Under the pieces are notes generated by a model, which was not told where the DNA came from, did not search any database, and saw nothing but the letters and a program-made list of their open reading frames with translations. DNA of 64,000 bases from assembly GCF_963675165.1 (NCBI RefSeq), contig NC_087379.1, positions 248,001-312,000 on the forward strand, read 5' to 3'. Both the position numbers and the translations under genes were made by a program. Positions 36,801-50,061 of the stretch are shown here, in pieces (position 1 is the stretch's first letter; the number at the start of each line of letters is the position of its first letter). Origin of the DNA: Halichondria panicea (lineage: Eukaryota > Porifera > Demospongiae > Suberitida > Halichondriidae).

Positions 36801-38645
36801 GGGGATAATGTACGTAGTAACAAGGACTCTCATGCTGTTTTTATATCAGGACAACCCTTACCAAATCATGCCTCGAGGCTACGCAATAAAACACGAAAGG
36901 GATTGTATCACTAAATCTAGGGGGTGGGGCTTACTTATCTAGGGGGTGGGGCTTATTTATCCAGGGGGTGGGGCTTACTTATCTAGGGGGCGGGGCTTAC
37001 TTTTGATATTCCACTTGCAAACACGATTATCCCAAAGGTCCCAGTGTTGACGAGGAACTCTCCTTTGTTGGTTCTCTTCACGATCGGCTTGGTGCCACTG
37101 TCGTAGGGTACAAGGTCCATGATCTACAAGGGGGAATTCCCTATAAACAAGTGCCAGGTCTTGCTACAATGGACGAACCTTGCCATTCTCGTGGATGTTG
37201 ACTGTGACATATCTCCCATCATCCTGGCCTGAGGGCGACACTGCCACACACACGGACCCACCATCTCGAGCCTGCATGAGGAGTTACACTGAATAAATAC
37301 TTGTTGAAAAGTTTCAAATGCTAGATAATAGCAAGTCAGATATTGAATATTGAATCCAGCTATTGTTTTAATCAAACTTACTTGCTATCCAGCTTAGCTA
37401 TAGCTCTGAAACCTTGCAACACAGTGGTGTACAGTAATATAAAATTAATTGGTAAGCCAATTAATACAATCACTTTTTTACAAGCATCGTACAAGCTTCG
37501 TGTAAGTATATATACAAGGTAAATAACAAGACAGTAAGTTACGGCTATAAGAGTTACCATGGTGACTGCTGGGTCTGGGAGAGTGTAGTCCTTCAAGTGG
37601 ACCATCTTGTCACCACTCAGAGCATACTGTTGTATGAGCTTCTTCCTCTGAGGGGCTAGAATGAGCTCGAATGTGCTCGAAGCAGTTTGTGAAGTTTGTG
37701 CAGAGCGACACTCATTGACACAGTAGCACTGGATCTGCAGAGAGAAGGGAAGTGTGTGTGGGGGGGGGGTACCGGGTAAATCTAGGTATACCCAGGAAAT
37801 TAATGTAAAGAAGAGAGATGTGTTAGCACTCTATTAAACATGTACAGTGAGATAGCTTGTACTGTACTGTACGCTAGGTATGGTGGCCGCCCACTCACCC
37901 TCGATACTCGCTGACCCGTGTCAAACAACTCCAGAGTGCTCATGTGCATCACGTACAGAACACCTACAGTAATATAGGTACACAGTGACATCATCATTGT
38001 AAGCAAACTACCACAACATCAATCATACACAAGACCACTTCTCTCACTTGAAAACCACATTTTGCACCATGATCAGGGTTGAGTGCCCTAACCATCATAC
38101 CACATACCTATGTCTCTGGTGTGCTATTATGCTTGTATTGTATGTTACGTACTTCGCTCATTTAGAGGATGTTTATTTGACCACAATTAAGCCCCTTATA
38201 ATAATTATTATTGATGACCAGCTCTTACCGTCTACCATGGCAACGAGCCTTTTTTGATGAGGGACAACTGTCAGTTGCTGAACTGGTTTGCGTTTGTCCG
38301 CCCCCAGTTGAATACGACCTTTGACCTTTGACTGGTAGACTATCTTGCCGAGGGGTGATTTATTTTCCTCCACTTGATAGTAGATAATGAGACCACATTG
38401 CGTCCCAATGTACATGCACCGATCAGCTGCAGCCAGACAGCTGACCTGTGTGAGGTATGTGTAAGGTGTGAGGGTGTGTGAGGGGTATTCGTGAAGCGTG
38501 TACATGGATAGCTACAGCCATTGATTGAGGGGCTGCTATTGGTTGATGTTAATACCTCTGTCTTTGGACGGTCGGATAGAGCTTGCTCCACTACTGGGAC
38601 CAGGTTGAAGGCCTGCACAACCGTCTTGTTTCTATGCTGTGGCAT
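31083..38645 (-). CDS. TGFBRAP1: TGFBRAP1 / VPS3-like CORVET subunit
   Basis: Twenty-two phase-consistent exons, 877 aa (human 860). From 5': 38556-38645, 38229-38445, 37899-37963, 37558-37734, 37179-37271, 37001-37123, 36650-36793, 36340-36534, 35947-36051, 35800-35893, 35552-35607, 35422-35463, 34886-35011, 34699-34769, 34577-34645, 34046-34235, 33556-33768, 33288-33377, 33093-33236, 31655-31789, 31465-31520, 31083-31221. The N-terminal CNH beta-propeller has MYIGTQCGLIIYY, KPIVKRTNKGEFLV and FPYIVAWSE; the helical clathrin-like region has HHALGLLYYYSNQASKAL and FKTATVSYLEHII. The C-terminus has the zinc-type CLVCHMPF...FVRYPNGVVTHLKC, as in human FVRYPNGGLVHTHC. The protein tethers early endosomes within CORVET and binds TGF-beta receptors in vertebrates. 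Intron 19 is flanked by two splice-site-bearing minisatellites. Confidence 0.95.
31780..32232. repeat. Minisatellite carrying decoy splice acceptors
   Basis: About eight units of 50-65 bp. Each repeats, on the minus strand, CCTCCAG followed by GTGTTGGAGCTACTGCC, which is the real acceptor and first codons of TGFBRAP1 exon 20 (boundary at 31789). Only the leftmost unit continues into the true exon; the other seven run on into CATTATGTATTATGA and meet a stop. Confidence 0.9.
32265..32545. mobile_element. Dispersed element ending in GAGGCATAAT
   Basis: Shares CATAACTCGAGAAAGAAGCT, a GACTAGAAGCCTATAGAA-type phrase, a simple-repeat (ACAC/ACAG) tail and the end ACCGTATACCTCG...GAGGCATAAT with the insertion at about 55080-55378. 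It lies in TGFBRAP1 intron 19. Superfamily unknown; a short non-autonomous element is likely. Confidence 0.6.
32641..33092. repeat. Minisatellite carrying decoy splice donors
   Basis: Arrays of CCTAACCCCCACATCTCCC alternate with CTCTCTTACTTGTGCTCCAT. On the minus strand the latter reads ATGGAGCACAA then GTAAGAGAG, the end of TGFBRAP1 exon 19 plus its donor. Four decoy copies precede (in plus coordinates) the genuine one at 33093. Confidence 0.92.
33778..33822. repeat. (GT)n microsatellite at TGFBRAP1 exon 17 acceptor
   Basis: On the coding strand this is a (CA)n run ending at the acceptor CCCACTAG of exon 17. Confidence 0.95.
34340..34500. mobile_element. MITE family 2 copy (TIR TACCGTATAGCGGGTAA)
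   Basis: Ends TACTGTATAGTGGGTTATTT and AAAATTACCCGCTATACGGT are inverted repeats of each other. The inner part carries TTCGTA/ACGAAA motifs. Related copies at 41321-41514 and 44271-44490, with a decayed one near 4140-4215. Confidence 0.75.
36917..37000. repeat. About 23-bp minisatellite carrying decoy donors
   Basis: Four units of GGGGGTGGGGCTTACTTATC. On the minus strand each reads GATAA then GTAAGCCCCACCCCC, copying the true donor of TGFBRAP1 exon 6 (AAAA then GTAAGCCCCGCCCCC, boundary 37001). Confidence 0.85.
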
Positions 38646-38923
38646 CTTGACTGTTCAGCTTTAATATATGCGCTTTGATGCTATAACTCTAGTCTATAGT
38701 ATACGGAGTAAAAATACAGGAAATTGAGCTCCAATGTTGCAAGCTAGATACGCCCACTTCTGCCCTGTCATGCACAAAGAGGGGTGTAGCTGGACTATAC
38801 TGCAGTTGTTTTGACAAGACCAGCTCAGCTATTTCAAGCAAGTGAGACCCTTAAATCAAGAATCGTGGGAGGAGATAAGATCAGTAGCTGTGCTATAGAC
38901 CACCTATCAAAGAGAGGTAGATT
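38646..38923. promoter_or_regulatory. Head-to-head promoter, TGFBRAP1 / NHERF
   Basis: 278 bp between divergent start codons. Both promoters and leaders must fit in or overlap this interval unless there are distant 5'UTR exons. No known motif recognised. Confidence 0.5.
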
Positions 38924-40061
38924 ATGGCAGAGGACGGAGCGATGTTGAAGGGCCTCAGGCTACTCACTGTCGTTAGAGGGCGTGAGGGATATGGCTTCCA
39001 CATGTACACAAACAAAACACTCAAGGTACCTACGGTGAAGCTGCTATAACGATCTCTAGTTGTTAGCTATAGCTAGCTAGCTAAGGCTAGAATATCAGGA
39101 AGCTAGCTATCAACAATATTATGTAGATAGATATGTTCATAGCTTTACAGATTGTCAATATGGTTAGATTTATTATGTGGCAACTGTTCTGTGTTGGGAC
39201 AACTGTTCTGTGTTGGGATGTTAATTACGTACTTACTTCAATGGCTCATTTTCTCATAATACAGGGTCAGTACATCAAGTGGGTGTCTCCAAATGGTCCA
39301 GCTGACCTTGCCGGCATGTTGCCAGGCGACCACGTGCTGGAGGTGGACGGGACGCATGTAGAGACTGAATCTCATCAAACGGTAGCTAATTCTTGCTAGC
39401 TAATTTGGTATAGAATTATTCCAGGTGATATCATGCGTGTCCATAATTAGTCACGAGTCATTGGTTCTTATTAGCTAGTATTCTGAGTGTATAGTGCATA
39501 GTGCATACAGTAATGAATGCAATCTTGCACGGCTCTGCAGGTGGTGGAGCTGATACGAGGAGGGAGTGCTACAGAAAAGAAGATCTTGGTCATCGATCAA
39601 AAAACAGAAAAAGAAATGAGATCACTGGTCAGTTAGCTATAATACTTAAAATAGTGCAGTCATAATTATATATCCATTACCGTCCACACACCACATACAC
39701 ACCACCCACTCACCCACACACACACCACCCACTCACACCCACACAGGGAGAGGAGGTTAATGCATCCAATGCTGTGATGATGATTCCTCGGACCCTCTCT
39801 TCTCCTTCCGGCTCCTACCCATCAGTCCCTGCCCCCGTTCGTAGCCCGACTAAATCCATTGGCTCTGACGAGACAGACGGACCCTCTAGCCCCATTCGCT
39901 ACAGTCACGGGAGCATGCCCGGCTCTGGACAAGGAGTGGGCGGGGCCGTCAGCTCTAGCTACAAAGCCGTTGCAAAGAAATCAGGAAAGAAATCGGAGAG
40001 AGTGAAAGTAAAGCAGTCGCGAGATTGGCGGTCGAGTATTGAAGCGTATAACAATCTCTGA
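38924..40061 (+). CDS. NHERF-like single-PDZ scaffold with ezrin-binding tail
   Basis: Four phase-0 exons: 38924-39025, 39265-39381, 39541-39627, 39747-40061; 206 aa. One PDZ domain at about 8-95: LRLLTVVRGREGYGFHMY (carboxylate loop GYGF), GQYIKWVSPNGPADLAG, GDHVLEVDG and TVVELIRGG. A Ser/Pro linker follows, then a C-terminal DWRSSIEAYNNL, which matches the NHERF ezrin/moesin FERM-binding motif (vertebrate DW...ELFSNL). The protein would anchor membrane receptors or transporters to ERM proteins under the plasma membrane. Vertebrate NHERF1/2 have two PDZ domains; this one has one, so it may represent an ancestral or reduced form. Confidence 0.9.
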
Positions 40062-40498
40062 TCATGAGGAGGGTGGTCCGACTCTATTAGCTCACACGTA
40101 CATGCAGTGTAACACATGATTACCATTATCTCACTTAATTAAAATAATACAAATTTACTATGTTGTATTGTATGGAGTGGTTGCCTTTACGATGTCTGAT
40201 ATATATAATTATGTATGCATGTGTAAATTAAGTTATTTTTGTAAATTAACTTTGTGTTTGTACAAAACTGTGTTGACAAGAACGAATGGGAGGACAAGAA
40301 CAGGACACAAAATTAACATTGAGTGTAACTACAATTGAAAGAGAATATAGCACGAAGAAAAATTAATTGTGGAAAAACAGTGCAAAATGTTCGTTAAAGT
40401 GAGGGGCAAAACAAGCGTATATATGAACTAAAAAAATATATAAATATTTGGTTCCTGACTAAAAAATGATGTATGGAGGATTAGTTCTCAGAACTGGC
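40062..40498. other. Tail-to-tail intergenic gap
   Basis: AT-rich 437 bp between NHERF-like and adenylyl cyclase stop codons, presumably 3'UTRs. Nothing else seen. Confidence 0.5.
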
Positions 40499-43400
40499 TC
40501 AAATTCGTAGACCTCCTTTGACTTCTCCTTCTAAAAAGTACGTGGTCATTTCTCCCTTGCCCTTGACGAAGATCTTTCCTCTTTCCTTGAGATCGAAGTT
40601 GTGGTCCATGAGAATACGAGCAGTCTCTTGACTCACCTACATACCCACACAGGGAGGGAGGGACATTCATTGCTAGTGTCATGTGCAGATATGAGGTATT
40701 CATGGCGTGGCTATAAACAGGGGCGTGGCAATAATAGGGGGCGTGGCACAGTGTACTGTACTGTACACAAGCTAGGTGATGTTCATGTAGCAAGAAGAAC
40801 TATTGAATTTTCCTAGCAAGGACACAGATTACAGTATACCATATTAATGTTTTGCTGGTGAAAAACCTTTGCAAATGAGCCAAATCAGCAGAAAATTATG
40901 ACCGATTGCGATCTAACTATTGCGTTCTGGCAAGGATCGTGTGTATTTACTAGTAGGTTTTGCGGATTTTATTGTTGCGAATTGATCAACCATCGCAAAG
41001 TTTGCAAATGTTTGATGCTCACAAAACATTCTAGTAATACGGTACATTATATTAAGGCGTATAAAGAGCTTAAAACTTGCTTTCAAGTACTAATAATGAC
41101 GGCACCCACCCATCCACACACACACAGCACTGTACTATGATATGCCTCACTTGTATTTTCCCGGACTCTCCAGTTGAGTCCATCCTGCTGGCCACATTGA
41201 CAGTGTTGCCCCAGATGTCGTACAGAGGTTTACCAGCACCTATCACTCCAGCCACCACTGGACCGTGGTTCAGACCTGTACCAAGTACGTGGAACGGAAT
41301 CAAAACCAATACAATAAGACTACCGTACAATAACAAGTTATTTTCGTATGGGGAAATGTTTGTATCTTTCGTAATGTAGAGCATCATACAAAAATTAAAA
41401 CTTTGAAATTTAAAACTGTGAAATCATTCTATCGCAATAGGTTCAACATCACTGTCCTGAGCTGTACGAATATTTAATAGGGTAGTTCAAATAAAAATTA
41501 CCGGCTATACGATATGCACAATGGAGACACGTATGTACGGTAAGGAGTAGAAATCACAGATACACTGTAAAAGATAAATTTATAGTGTTACGGGTGACAC
41601 AGATCATGTGACATTGTACAGATGAAACTCCACCCACCTATTCTGAGCTTGAAATCGTTGAAGGAATGCCTGTTGATGTTGTCCAACTTCTTTTTTATCT
41701 CAAAAGCAAACTTCACCATGGAGACAATGTGGAGGTTCTGACTGTCCGTCCCCGTTAGCCCTGCTGCTGCCATGTACGTAGCTCCTATTGTCTTGATCTT
41801 CTCCACTCGACTGTACTTAGGCTTCTCCAGGAGCTGTGTGACAGTGTACACACATAATTATAGTAAAAACCGGTGGAAGGGCCACACCCATCTAGGCTGT
41901 ACTTGGCCAGCTATTATCTCTACTCTTGTACAGATTTGGCTAGATTTAAAGATGACCTCTATTTTAAATAGACATTTGAGTTGCTTTATGCCGAAATTTG
42001 TATACACTGCTGGCAAAGTTTCACAAAAACTAATTAGCGACCTTAATTAACTAAAGGTCAAGTGGTTCCTCCCTCTAGAAACAGTTCACATTAAACTACA
42101 CAGGCTTGGCGCTGTCATTAATGACCTACCTCATCAAAGTCTGCTATGATCTCGTTAAGTAGGCGGAGACACTCTTTGCCCCCAGAGTTGATGTCTGTCT
42201 CGTGGTAGAAGTCCCAGAAGCCAGGGATTGAAGCGAACATCACACAAATGTTGTCATGCTGGTCGGCGTACAACTGCAATAAAAAACGACAAGATGATAG
42301 CTTTGTCAGAGACATGGAGATCCAATATACAGCAGTTTTAAGCACCTTTGCAACACATGAACACACAAGCATAAAACCACAATGTACTACTGTAGAAAAT
42401 TGTGGTTACTCAAATGAGAGACAATCTGCAGTGGTGTACTAAAAGTAGGAACCAGGCTGCATACTCGCTTTTTACCCAAGCTCAATTGAATCAAAGAATC
42501 AAGCTTTTAATTGTACGCAAATACACCAATCAATCCTAGAACATGCAAAATTAATATATTTTTTAGGGGACTACCCTAAGACCCCCTTGCAGGCGCACTT
42601 TATTATGTGTGCACATGTGTATCAGCTCCCCTTCTAAACTTTTTCCATGCTCTCTATAAGTGATAATTCTCTTCCTACGCCACTGCTGTCAATAATTATG
42701 TTCACATTTCAAATTGCTAGTTATTTTTTCTGTGTGATATGAGATAGACCAAGTACACACCTCAGCTCTGGTACACCATTCTCCATCTCACATCTGTGGA
42801 GTAGGTCTTACAACCTTGACATTTTGTATAGCTATAGTTGTTGTGTTAGTACACTGGCCAACTTTGATTTGATGCAAATTAGTAAAGAAACCACTCAAGT
42901 GTAGCCTGCATGTAGTCCATGTTTACATTGTGGGTTTACATTGTGGTTTACCCATTTGTGTGTGTGTGTTGCAAAGGTGCTTAAAACTGCTGTAATACAG
43001 GTATATCTTGAGGGGATAACATTTCGTGGAAAGTGAGATTTTAATTAGTTAACCACACCCCTTAACCACACCGCTTACCGACTCTCCAGACTGGCCGACA
43101 GTGATGAAGTGGTTGGCCACGTGCTCTGGTAGGATGTTCTTGAGCAGTATATTGTTGACCTCCTCCAAACGTTGCTTCTCTTCACTCTCTCTCTGAGTCT
43201 AATGGAGGGTAGGGGAGTTACCATAGGCACACCCACACCCACACCACACACCCACACACTCACACCACACACACACCCACACACACACCACACACACACA
43301 TTAATAGGCACTCTAAACGACTTCTTTCATGCGGCACACTGGCTGGCACACTGGCTGGCAGACTTACTGACTGAGTTGCCAGGAAGGCTGTCCTGTACAC

Positions 43401-43827
43401 ACCATCAGCCTGTAGAGAGAGAGGAGTAACAGTGACAATGGTACACTGGTGCACACATCCCACCCACACAACTCACACATCCCACACACACAACTCACAC
43501 ATCCCACCCACCCACATACTCTCACACATCCCACCCACACACTCTCCACAACTCACACTCCTCCCCAGAATGATGGTAGCCAGCAAGACTACGAACAGAG
43601 ACACGATGCCAGTCCACTTTTCCTGAGGACGTGACTCACAGCTTGAGCAAATACCGTATACATTGAGGTCATAGTTGTCATAGAGACAATGGCTAGTGTA
43701 AGCAATGACGATAGCGTAGACAACGAAGGCTATGATATTCAGGACTGCCTTGAACATCCAGTTCATCCTGATGAAGATGGCAGAGCCGATCATGGCCACC
43801 ATGGCAGTGTAGGTGAAGTACTATGTG

Positions 43828-43896
<69 letters not shown>

Positions 43897-46674
43897 TGTG
43901 TGGGGTGTGTGTGTGTGTGTGTGTGTGTGTGGGGGGGGGGTGGTTAGCCTAGTGCAGTAGAGGTCTAGACTACAATAGCAGGTCATATTACAATTCCTGT
44001 AGTGTAGTGTTTCTAAGACCAGAATGTTATGCAGCTACAAACATCAGTATGTACACTGTAAGATTAGCCGCGTACGCACACAAAGCTTTGGATCCCAGCA
44101 CAAGCAACAAGCTTCCTAGTATTTATTTTCAAACACAGTGTGTACATTGAGTTTGTGTACACCGACCAAGACACTTCCAATACCACTGAGATATTATTTG
44201 CTTTCTAGTGAAACAAATTAACCAAGATTATCAGAATAGACAAACCTACACGCAAACCCTCGATATTCAGTACCGTATAACGAGTAATTTTCGTGGTCAA
44301 ACTGACCTCCACGAAATTTTAACGTACGCATGGCTTACACCACGAATATTTTACCCACAAATGAAGCGACCTTGCCTAACTTTACCTGCAGTGCAAGCTC
44401 CAACCACGAAAATATTATCCACGAAGTTACTAAATAATTATTGCTCAACCACAAATATTTTGTCCCCCAAAAATTACCCGCTATATGGTATATAGCTTAC
44501 CTGTGGATACTGACAGGTGTTAGAGTCAGGACTAGGATTGTTGATGGCATCACTCCAAGTAGTCCAGTTAGTGCAGTTACAGCCACCATTGATACTGCTT
44601 TGCGAAGGTTCGTAGCAGTCGGCAATGTTGACTATTGCAGCAATGAATATAATGATCACTGCACCCACGCCAATGAGGAGTCGAGCCACGTAAGATTGTA
44701 TCAGGAATAGAGAGGCACGAATAAACACGTTCTGCTTGAGAGTATCTCGCTTCTGTATAGGGGAAAGCCTCCATTATAAGTTTATGATCTAAATAGAACA
44801 CTCTAAAAGCTACAAAATACAACTTTTAGATTTGAAATTGGACACTTTGGACTAAAGTTATGCGCTATCAAAGATACAGTTAGTGGCTTATTTTCGTATT
44901 TTTCGTATTGTAGAGCATTATACGAAAACTACGAAATATTTAAATAAATGTGCACCCGCTATACAGTAGCTAACACAACTTGTGCACCACCCGCTATACA
45001 GTAGCTAACACAACTGGTGCACCACCCGCTATACAGTAGCTAACACAACTTGTGCACCACCCGCTATACAGTAGCTAACACAACTGGTGCACCACCCGCT
45101 ATACAGTAGCTAACACAACTGGTGCATAGTACGTACAAAACACTCACTGCATGTACAACACTATAGCTAGACTGAGCGTTGCTAGGGGCAACTCACTCAC
45201 CCTACAGAGGTGAAGGAAGTAGAGGAGTGTGAAGACGGAGTAGTAGATGAAGCCCGCCAGGAATGTACCCAGCATCACAGCGCCCCTGTGTATGCATGAG
45301 AGGGGTAGGAGGTTGATACATACTGTACTGTACAGGGCTGCATCCAGGATTTTGGAGATCAGGGAGGGGGGAAATTGGGCAAATTAAAAATGTAGGAGGG
45401 GAAAAGTCATCAGAATTATAGCAGTACAAATGATCTGCCAGATCCTAGGGGGGGGAAACTGTGCCCAGGGGGGGGGGGGAATTACCTCCCTTTCAATGCA
45501 GCCCTGCTGTACACATAAAGCAAATACATAATTATTATGTTACCTTCACTGTATAGTTGCATGGGGATCATGCATGAACTGTTTACTTGGCTGCTCAGGC
45601 GATACCTAAACAATCCCCACACCTCACACACCTCACACACCTCACACCACTCACACACCCGGCCCACACACACCCCAGTGTGTATTTGTTCCTGTGTATT
45701 CATTTTTATGCCTCGGTGCGCATGCGCAAGCAATGTATACGACGGTAGTGTGTATGTGTGGACTGCTACAGCTTAATCAAGGATCACACACCTCACACCT
45801 CACACCCACACACACCTCACACACACACTCACTTGAACACCATGGTGGCTTGCACAGCATAGATGATAGCAAAGAGCAGGAACATGTTGAGTAGGTACCA
45901 CTTGAACTCTTTGTCAGGTAGTCGGGCGTACGCGATGTTCAGCTTGAAGCTCTTGAAGGCCAAGAAGAACCAGTTCACTTCAGGAGGGTAAGAAAACCAC
46001 CACCTATATCAGGAGGGGGGGTTGATTGCACATGCTCACAACTGTTATATACATGTACATGGTACAACAGTCATTGTAATACATGTACACACTGTATATA
46101 TTGGCCACTAGCTGTGAGTGAACATGAAAGCTGTGACAGTTGATACACTACTACATGCAAGAAGACACAAACAGGACACACCTTAGTTACCATATCATAC
46201 ACAGCTTGTCTTTGGCAACTTTCACTATTGACTACAAGGGTGACTCAAAGGTTGCTATGGAAACATTTTGCTACTAGGAGCAATGTGGACATGTGTGTGT
46301 GTACCTTTTGTTAGCGTTGGATTCGTCGATTATGTTCCGCATTTTGTTCATTGTCTTCTGGTCCAGTTTAGACACAGCCTTGTGTTTGTTCTTACTGGAT
46401 ATGTTGAGAATTCCCATCTGAGCAGCAAACATCGACTGTGTGTGTGTGTGTGTGTGTGTGGGCGTGTGTGGGTGCGTGTGTGTGTGTGTGTGGGTGGGGA
46501 AGGGGAGCTAGGTAGCCACACGTACAATGTGCCTTGATATACGTACAGTTACTTGGTTAAGCACTACCCCGCTAGTATAACAGAGGCACATACCCACACA
46601 CAGCCTCACACACACACCCACACACAGCCTCACACACACACACACCCACACCTCACACACACACCTACACACAG

Positions 46675-46748
<74 letters not shown>

Positions 46749-48358
46749 CCACACCTCACACACACACCTACACACAACCTCACACACAGAGGTACTCACA
46801 GCGAGGACACTGGTTCCCACGACATCATCCTCTGCAAAGGGAGTCTCCATGCCCCACTTGTCCAGGATGTCCATCACGGGGGCCATGTTGGGAGGCTGGA
46901 CAAACGAGCCACACACTTCCATAGGGCCCTTGTTCATAAACTGAGGTTGGTCCTTCTCCTCCTCTAATTGGTCCTTCTCACTCTGGACAGATCACATGAC
47001 ATTTGGGGGGGGGGGCTCAACAACATAAAATCATAAAAAATGATTTATTAACTCTGAAACATTATTTGTATATTATGTAATAGTTCATATTAAACAAGTA
47101 TTTATCATTGTGGTGGCCTCACCTTCTGTACAATGAGGTAGGTGGTGGTCCCCTCCAGATAAGGGTCCCTGTCACTGCCCTCCCCAGGCTCCACCTCATA
47201 GGCACCATCCAGGGCCGTCAGAGTGCTCTCTGAGATGTGCACACGTCTGTACATGGGACGATAAGTCACATGACATTATTATTATATCAGAAAATGATTG
47301 AAATTGGATCACAAAAACTCGGCTGTACAAAAAAGTTGAGTTAGCAGCATACGTCATAATTATACTAATATAAAGCAATCAACGTAATTAATTGGTGGTT
47401 GTGAGTAAGTACAAATGCACTAAAAGTACACGATACAGATTTACTATACACAAGCCACACCCCCTGACCACACCCCCTTACCCAGGCATTCCCCCGGACT
47501 CCATGTGATTGGCTAGTATAACATCCGAGGACCACACATCAAACTGCCATTTGTGTAGACCCAGGACTCCTGACAACACACTACCTGTGTGAACGCCCAC
47601 ACGCATGCTCACGTCCACCCCCGTAGCACGACGCACCTCACTGCACACGGTTATATATGGACAGAGTTATATAGTCACATGATGGACAGAGTTATAGAGT
47701 CACATGATGATGCATAATACACAGTATACGTATCTACAGTATCTGCAAAAGATCTATAATTATACAGAAATTGATAATCTAAACCGTATTTCTATGGATT
47801 GCTCACAGTATGGCTTTGACCATGGATAGTCCCATCTCTATCGCCTTGTGGGCGTGGTCAGGGCATGGCTCCAACAGTCCTGACACACAGTAGTAGCAGT
47901 CACCCAGGATCTTGATACGCAGACAGCTGTAGTTCTGGAGGGGAGGGGGCGAAGTTAATAGTAGTATGAGGAATAGTGCGAATGTTTTCAAAACAAGATA
48001 CAACAATACATGTACATTGTCGAACACTGAGTATGAAGCCTAGCCCCCCACACACACACACTACACACACAGCCCACACCCCCCACACACCTCACACACA
48101 CACACATGACTCACGGCAGCTAGTTGGTCGAACCTCCCAAACAGTTGGTTGAGCATCTTGACTAGTTCTTGTGCTGTACAGCCCGAGGAGAGTCGAGTGA
48201 AGCCAACGATATCAGCAAAGAGGATGCTGATATCGTGACTCTGGGTAATGTAGAGGTCTCTGAACTCATGTAACTTCTCCTTCTGGTTCTGACACTCTAA
48301 GATTCTGTCGATGGCTTTGTCCGCCATGATGGCCGGGAGGACTGACTTGAGGAGGGTG

Positions 48359-48404
<46 letters not shown>

Positions 48405-48413
48405 TGTGTGTGT

Positions 48414-48450
<37 letters not shown>

Positions 48451-50029
48451 GGGGTGTGTGTGTGTGTGGGGGTGTGTGTGAAAAAAAAGATATCCTCTAA
48501 CATGATATAGTACAGTGTACTGGAATTAGGTTTCACAAATAGTTCACACTTTCTTGATTGACATTGAGTGTGGATTCCAGGCCATTAGCACTGACCACTG
48601 AGGCTTCCACCCACCACCACATGAGAAGACCATCCAAGAAATCAATAAGAAAAATAACTATACAGTGCATGTGTGTGTGTGTGTGGGGAGGGGGTGGGCT
48701 GACCTTTTTGACCTTCTGCTCATCGATCTTGATGAGTGCACTGATGTAGCGTCGTGTTTCAGAGAAGGTTTTGCGTTGAGCCAATTCCTTGAGGTAATTG
48801 TAGGAGACCCCCAACAAATTGACGCCAGCAAGCAGCAGGAAGTGGGCCACAAACTGGGAGGAGTATACAAGTACAGTATACTCGTAGTATACAGGAATAT
48901 AGGAATACACATACAGTATTAGCTAGTATACTATGGGTATACAGGAATATACAGAGGTGACAGTGAATAGATCAAAGGCAATTCTGTGGTTCTTAATAAG
49001 ACGTTGCTCTGCTATATCAATAGAGTTACAACTACTGGGAATATACTTAAGACAGGAAAACACTGTACAAGCTAGTCGACAAAGTTTATTTAATCACACA
49101 AACATGTACGTACGAATAAGATAACAAGGAAACACAATTGCCAACCTGTCTGATGAGAATGTCCGCCCGTGTCTGGTGAGCTACCGATGTGGAGAGTACG
49201 AGATGAAAGCCGCTCAATGATAGACAGAGGACAGTGGCCACACGCAGGGACAGGGGCAGCATGAAATAAGACAGGAACACAGTGATGATGATGAATTGCA
49301 GCTAGAAAGGAAGGGGGTGGGGTAACACAGTGATACTCTGTACACGGTAGCAGCTAGTAAGGAAGGGGGTGGGGTAACACAGTGATACTCTGTACACGGT
49401 AGCAGCTAGTAAGGAAGGGGGTGGGGTAACACAGTGATACTCTGTACACGGTAGCAGCTAGTAAGGAAGGGGGTGGGGTAACACAGTGATACTCTGTACA
49501 CGGTAGCAGCTGTATTGTAGTTAACGTACACAATGTGAATAGAGCAACTACAAATATGATTTTGTGAAGGGAATGACACTGTACAAGCATTGATTGCGTT
49601 TCTAACTATTGCGAATTCTAATTATGATGCTCAGCACTCTTTGCATTTTACAAATTACAGGAAATTCGTTATTTGCAATCGAATTAGCTGTCTGATTCTT
49701 CAGTAACTGGTACACGGAAGGTATATACACTATAAACAAATTTATTAAGCATCTGGTATTTATATTATATTTAACACTGCACTAGTACTAATCAGTGCAA
49801 ATGAGCATTCACCGCATTGGATGCCCTCGGGATGGTGGTGAGTGCAAACACAGAGTACACTTGCAGGACCATGATAAAGAAGACCACCAGTGAGTAGATG
49901 AGCAGTCGGCGCTCTGATATCCTGTCCACGAAGGTGACCACACCTATGATGAGGTAACAGAGTCCGTATACTGTCAGAGCAACGATGTAGGGTAGTGAAC
50001 CGGCCGTGGCTAGACGTATGCCAGCATCC

Positions 50030-50061
<32 letters not shown>

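Noticed and set aside
43823-43942. Long Cys/Val or His/Thr open frames over GT/CA runs (also at 4619, 5421, 9780, 46600, 48362 and 50030)
   Set aside because: They are translations of dinucleotide repeats with no family match and lie in introns.
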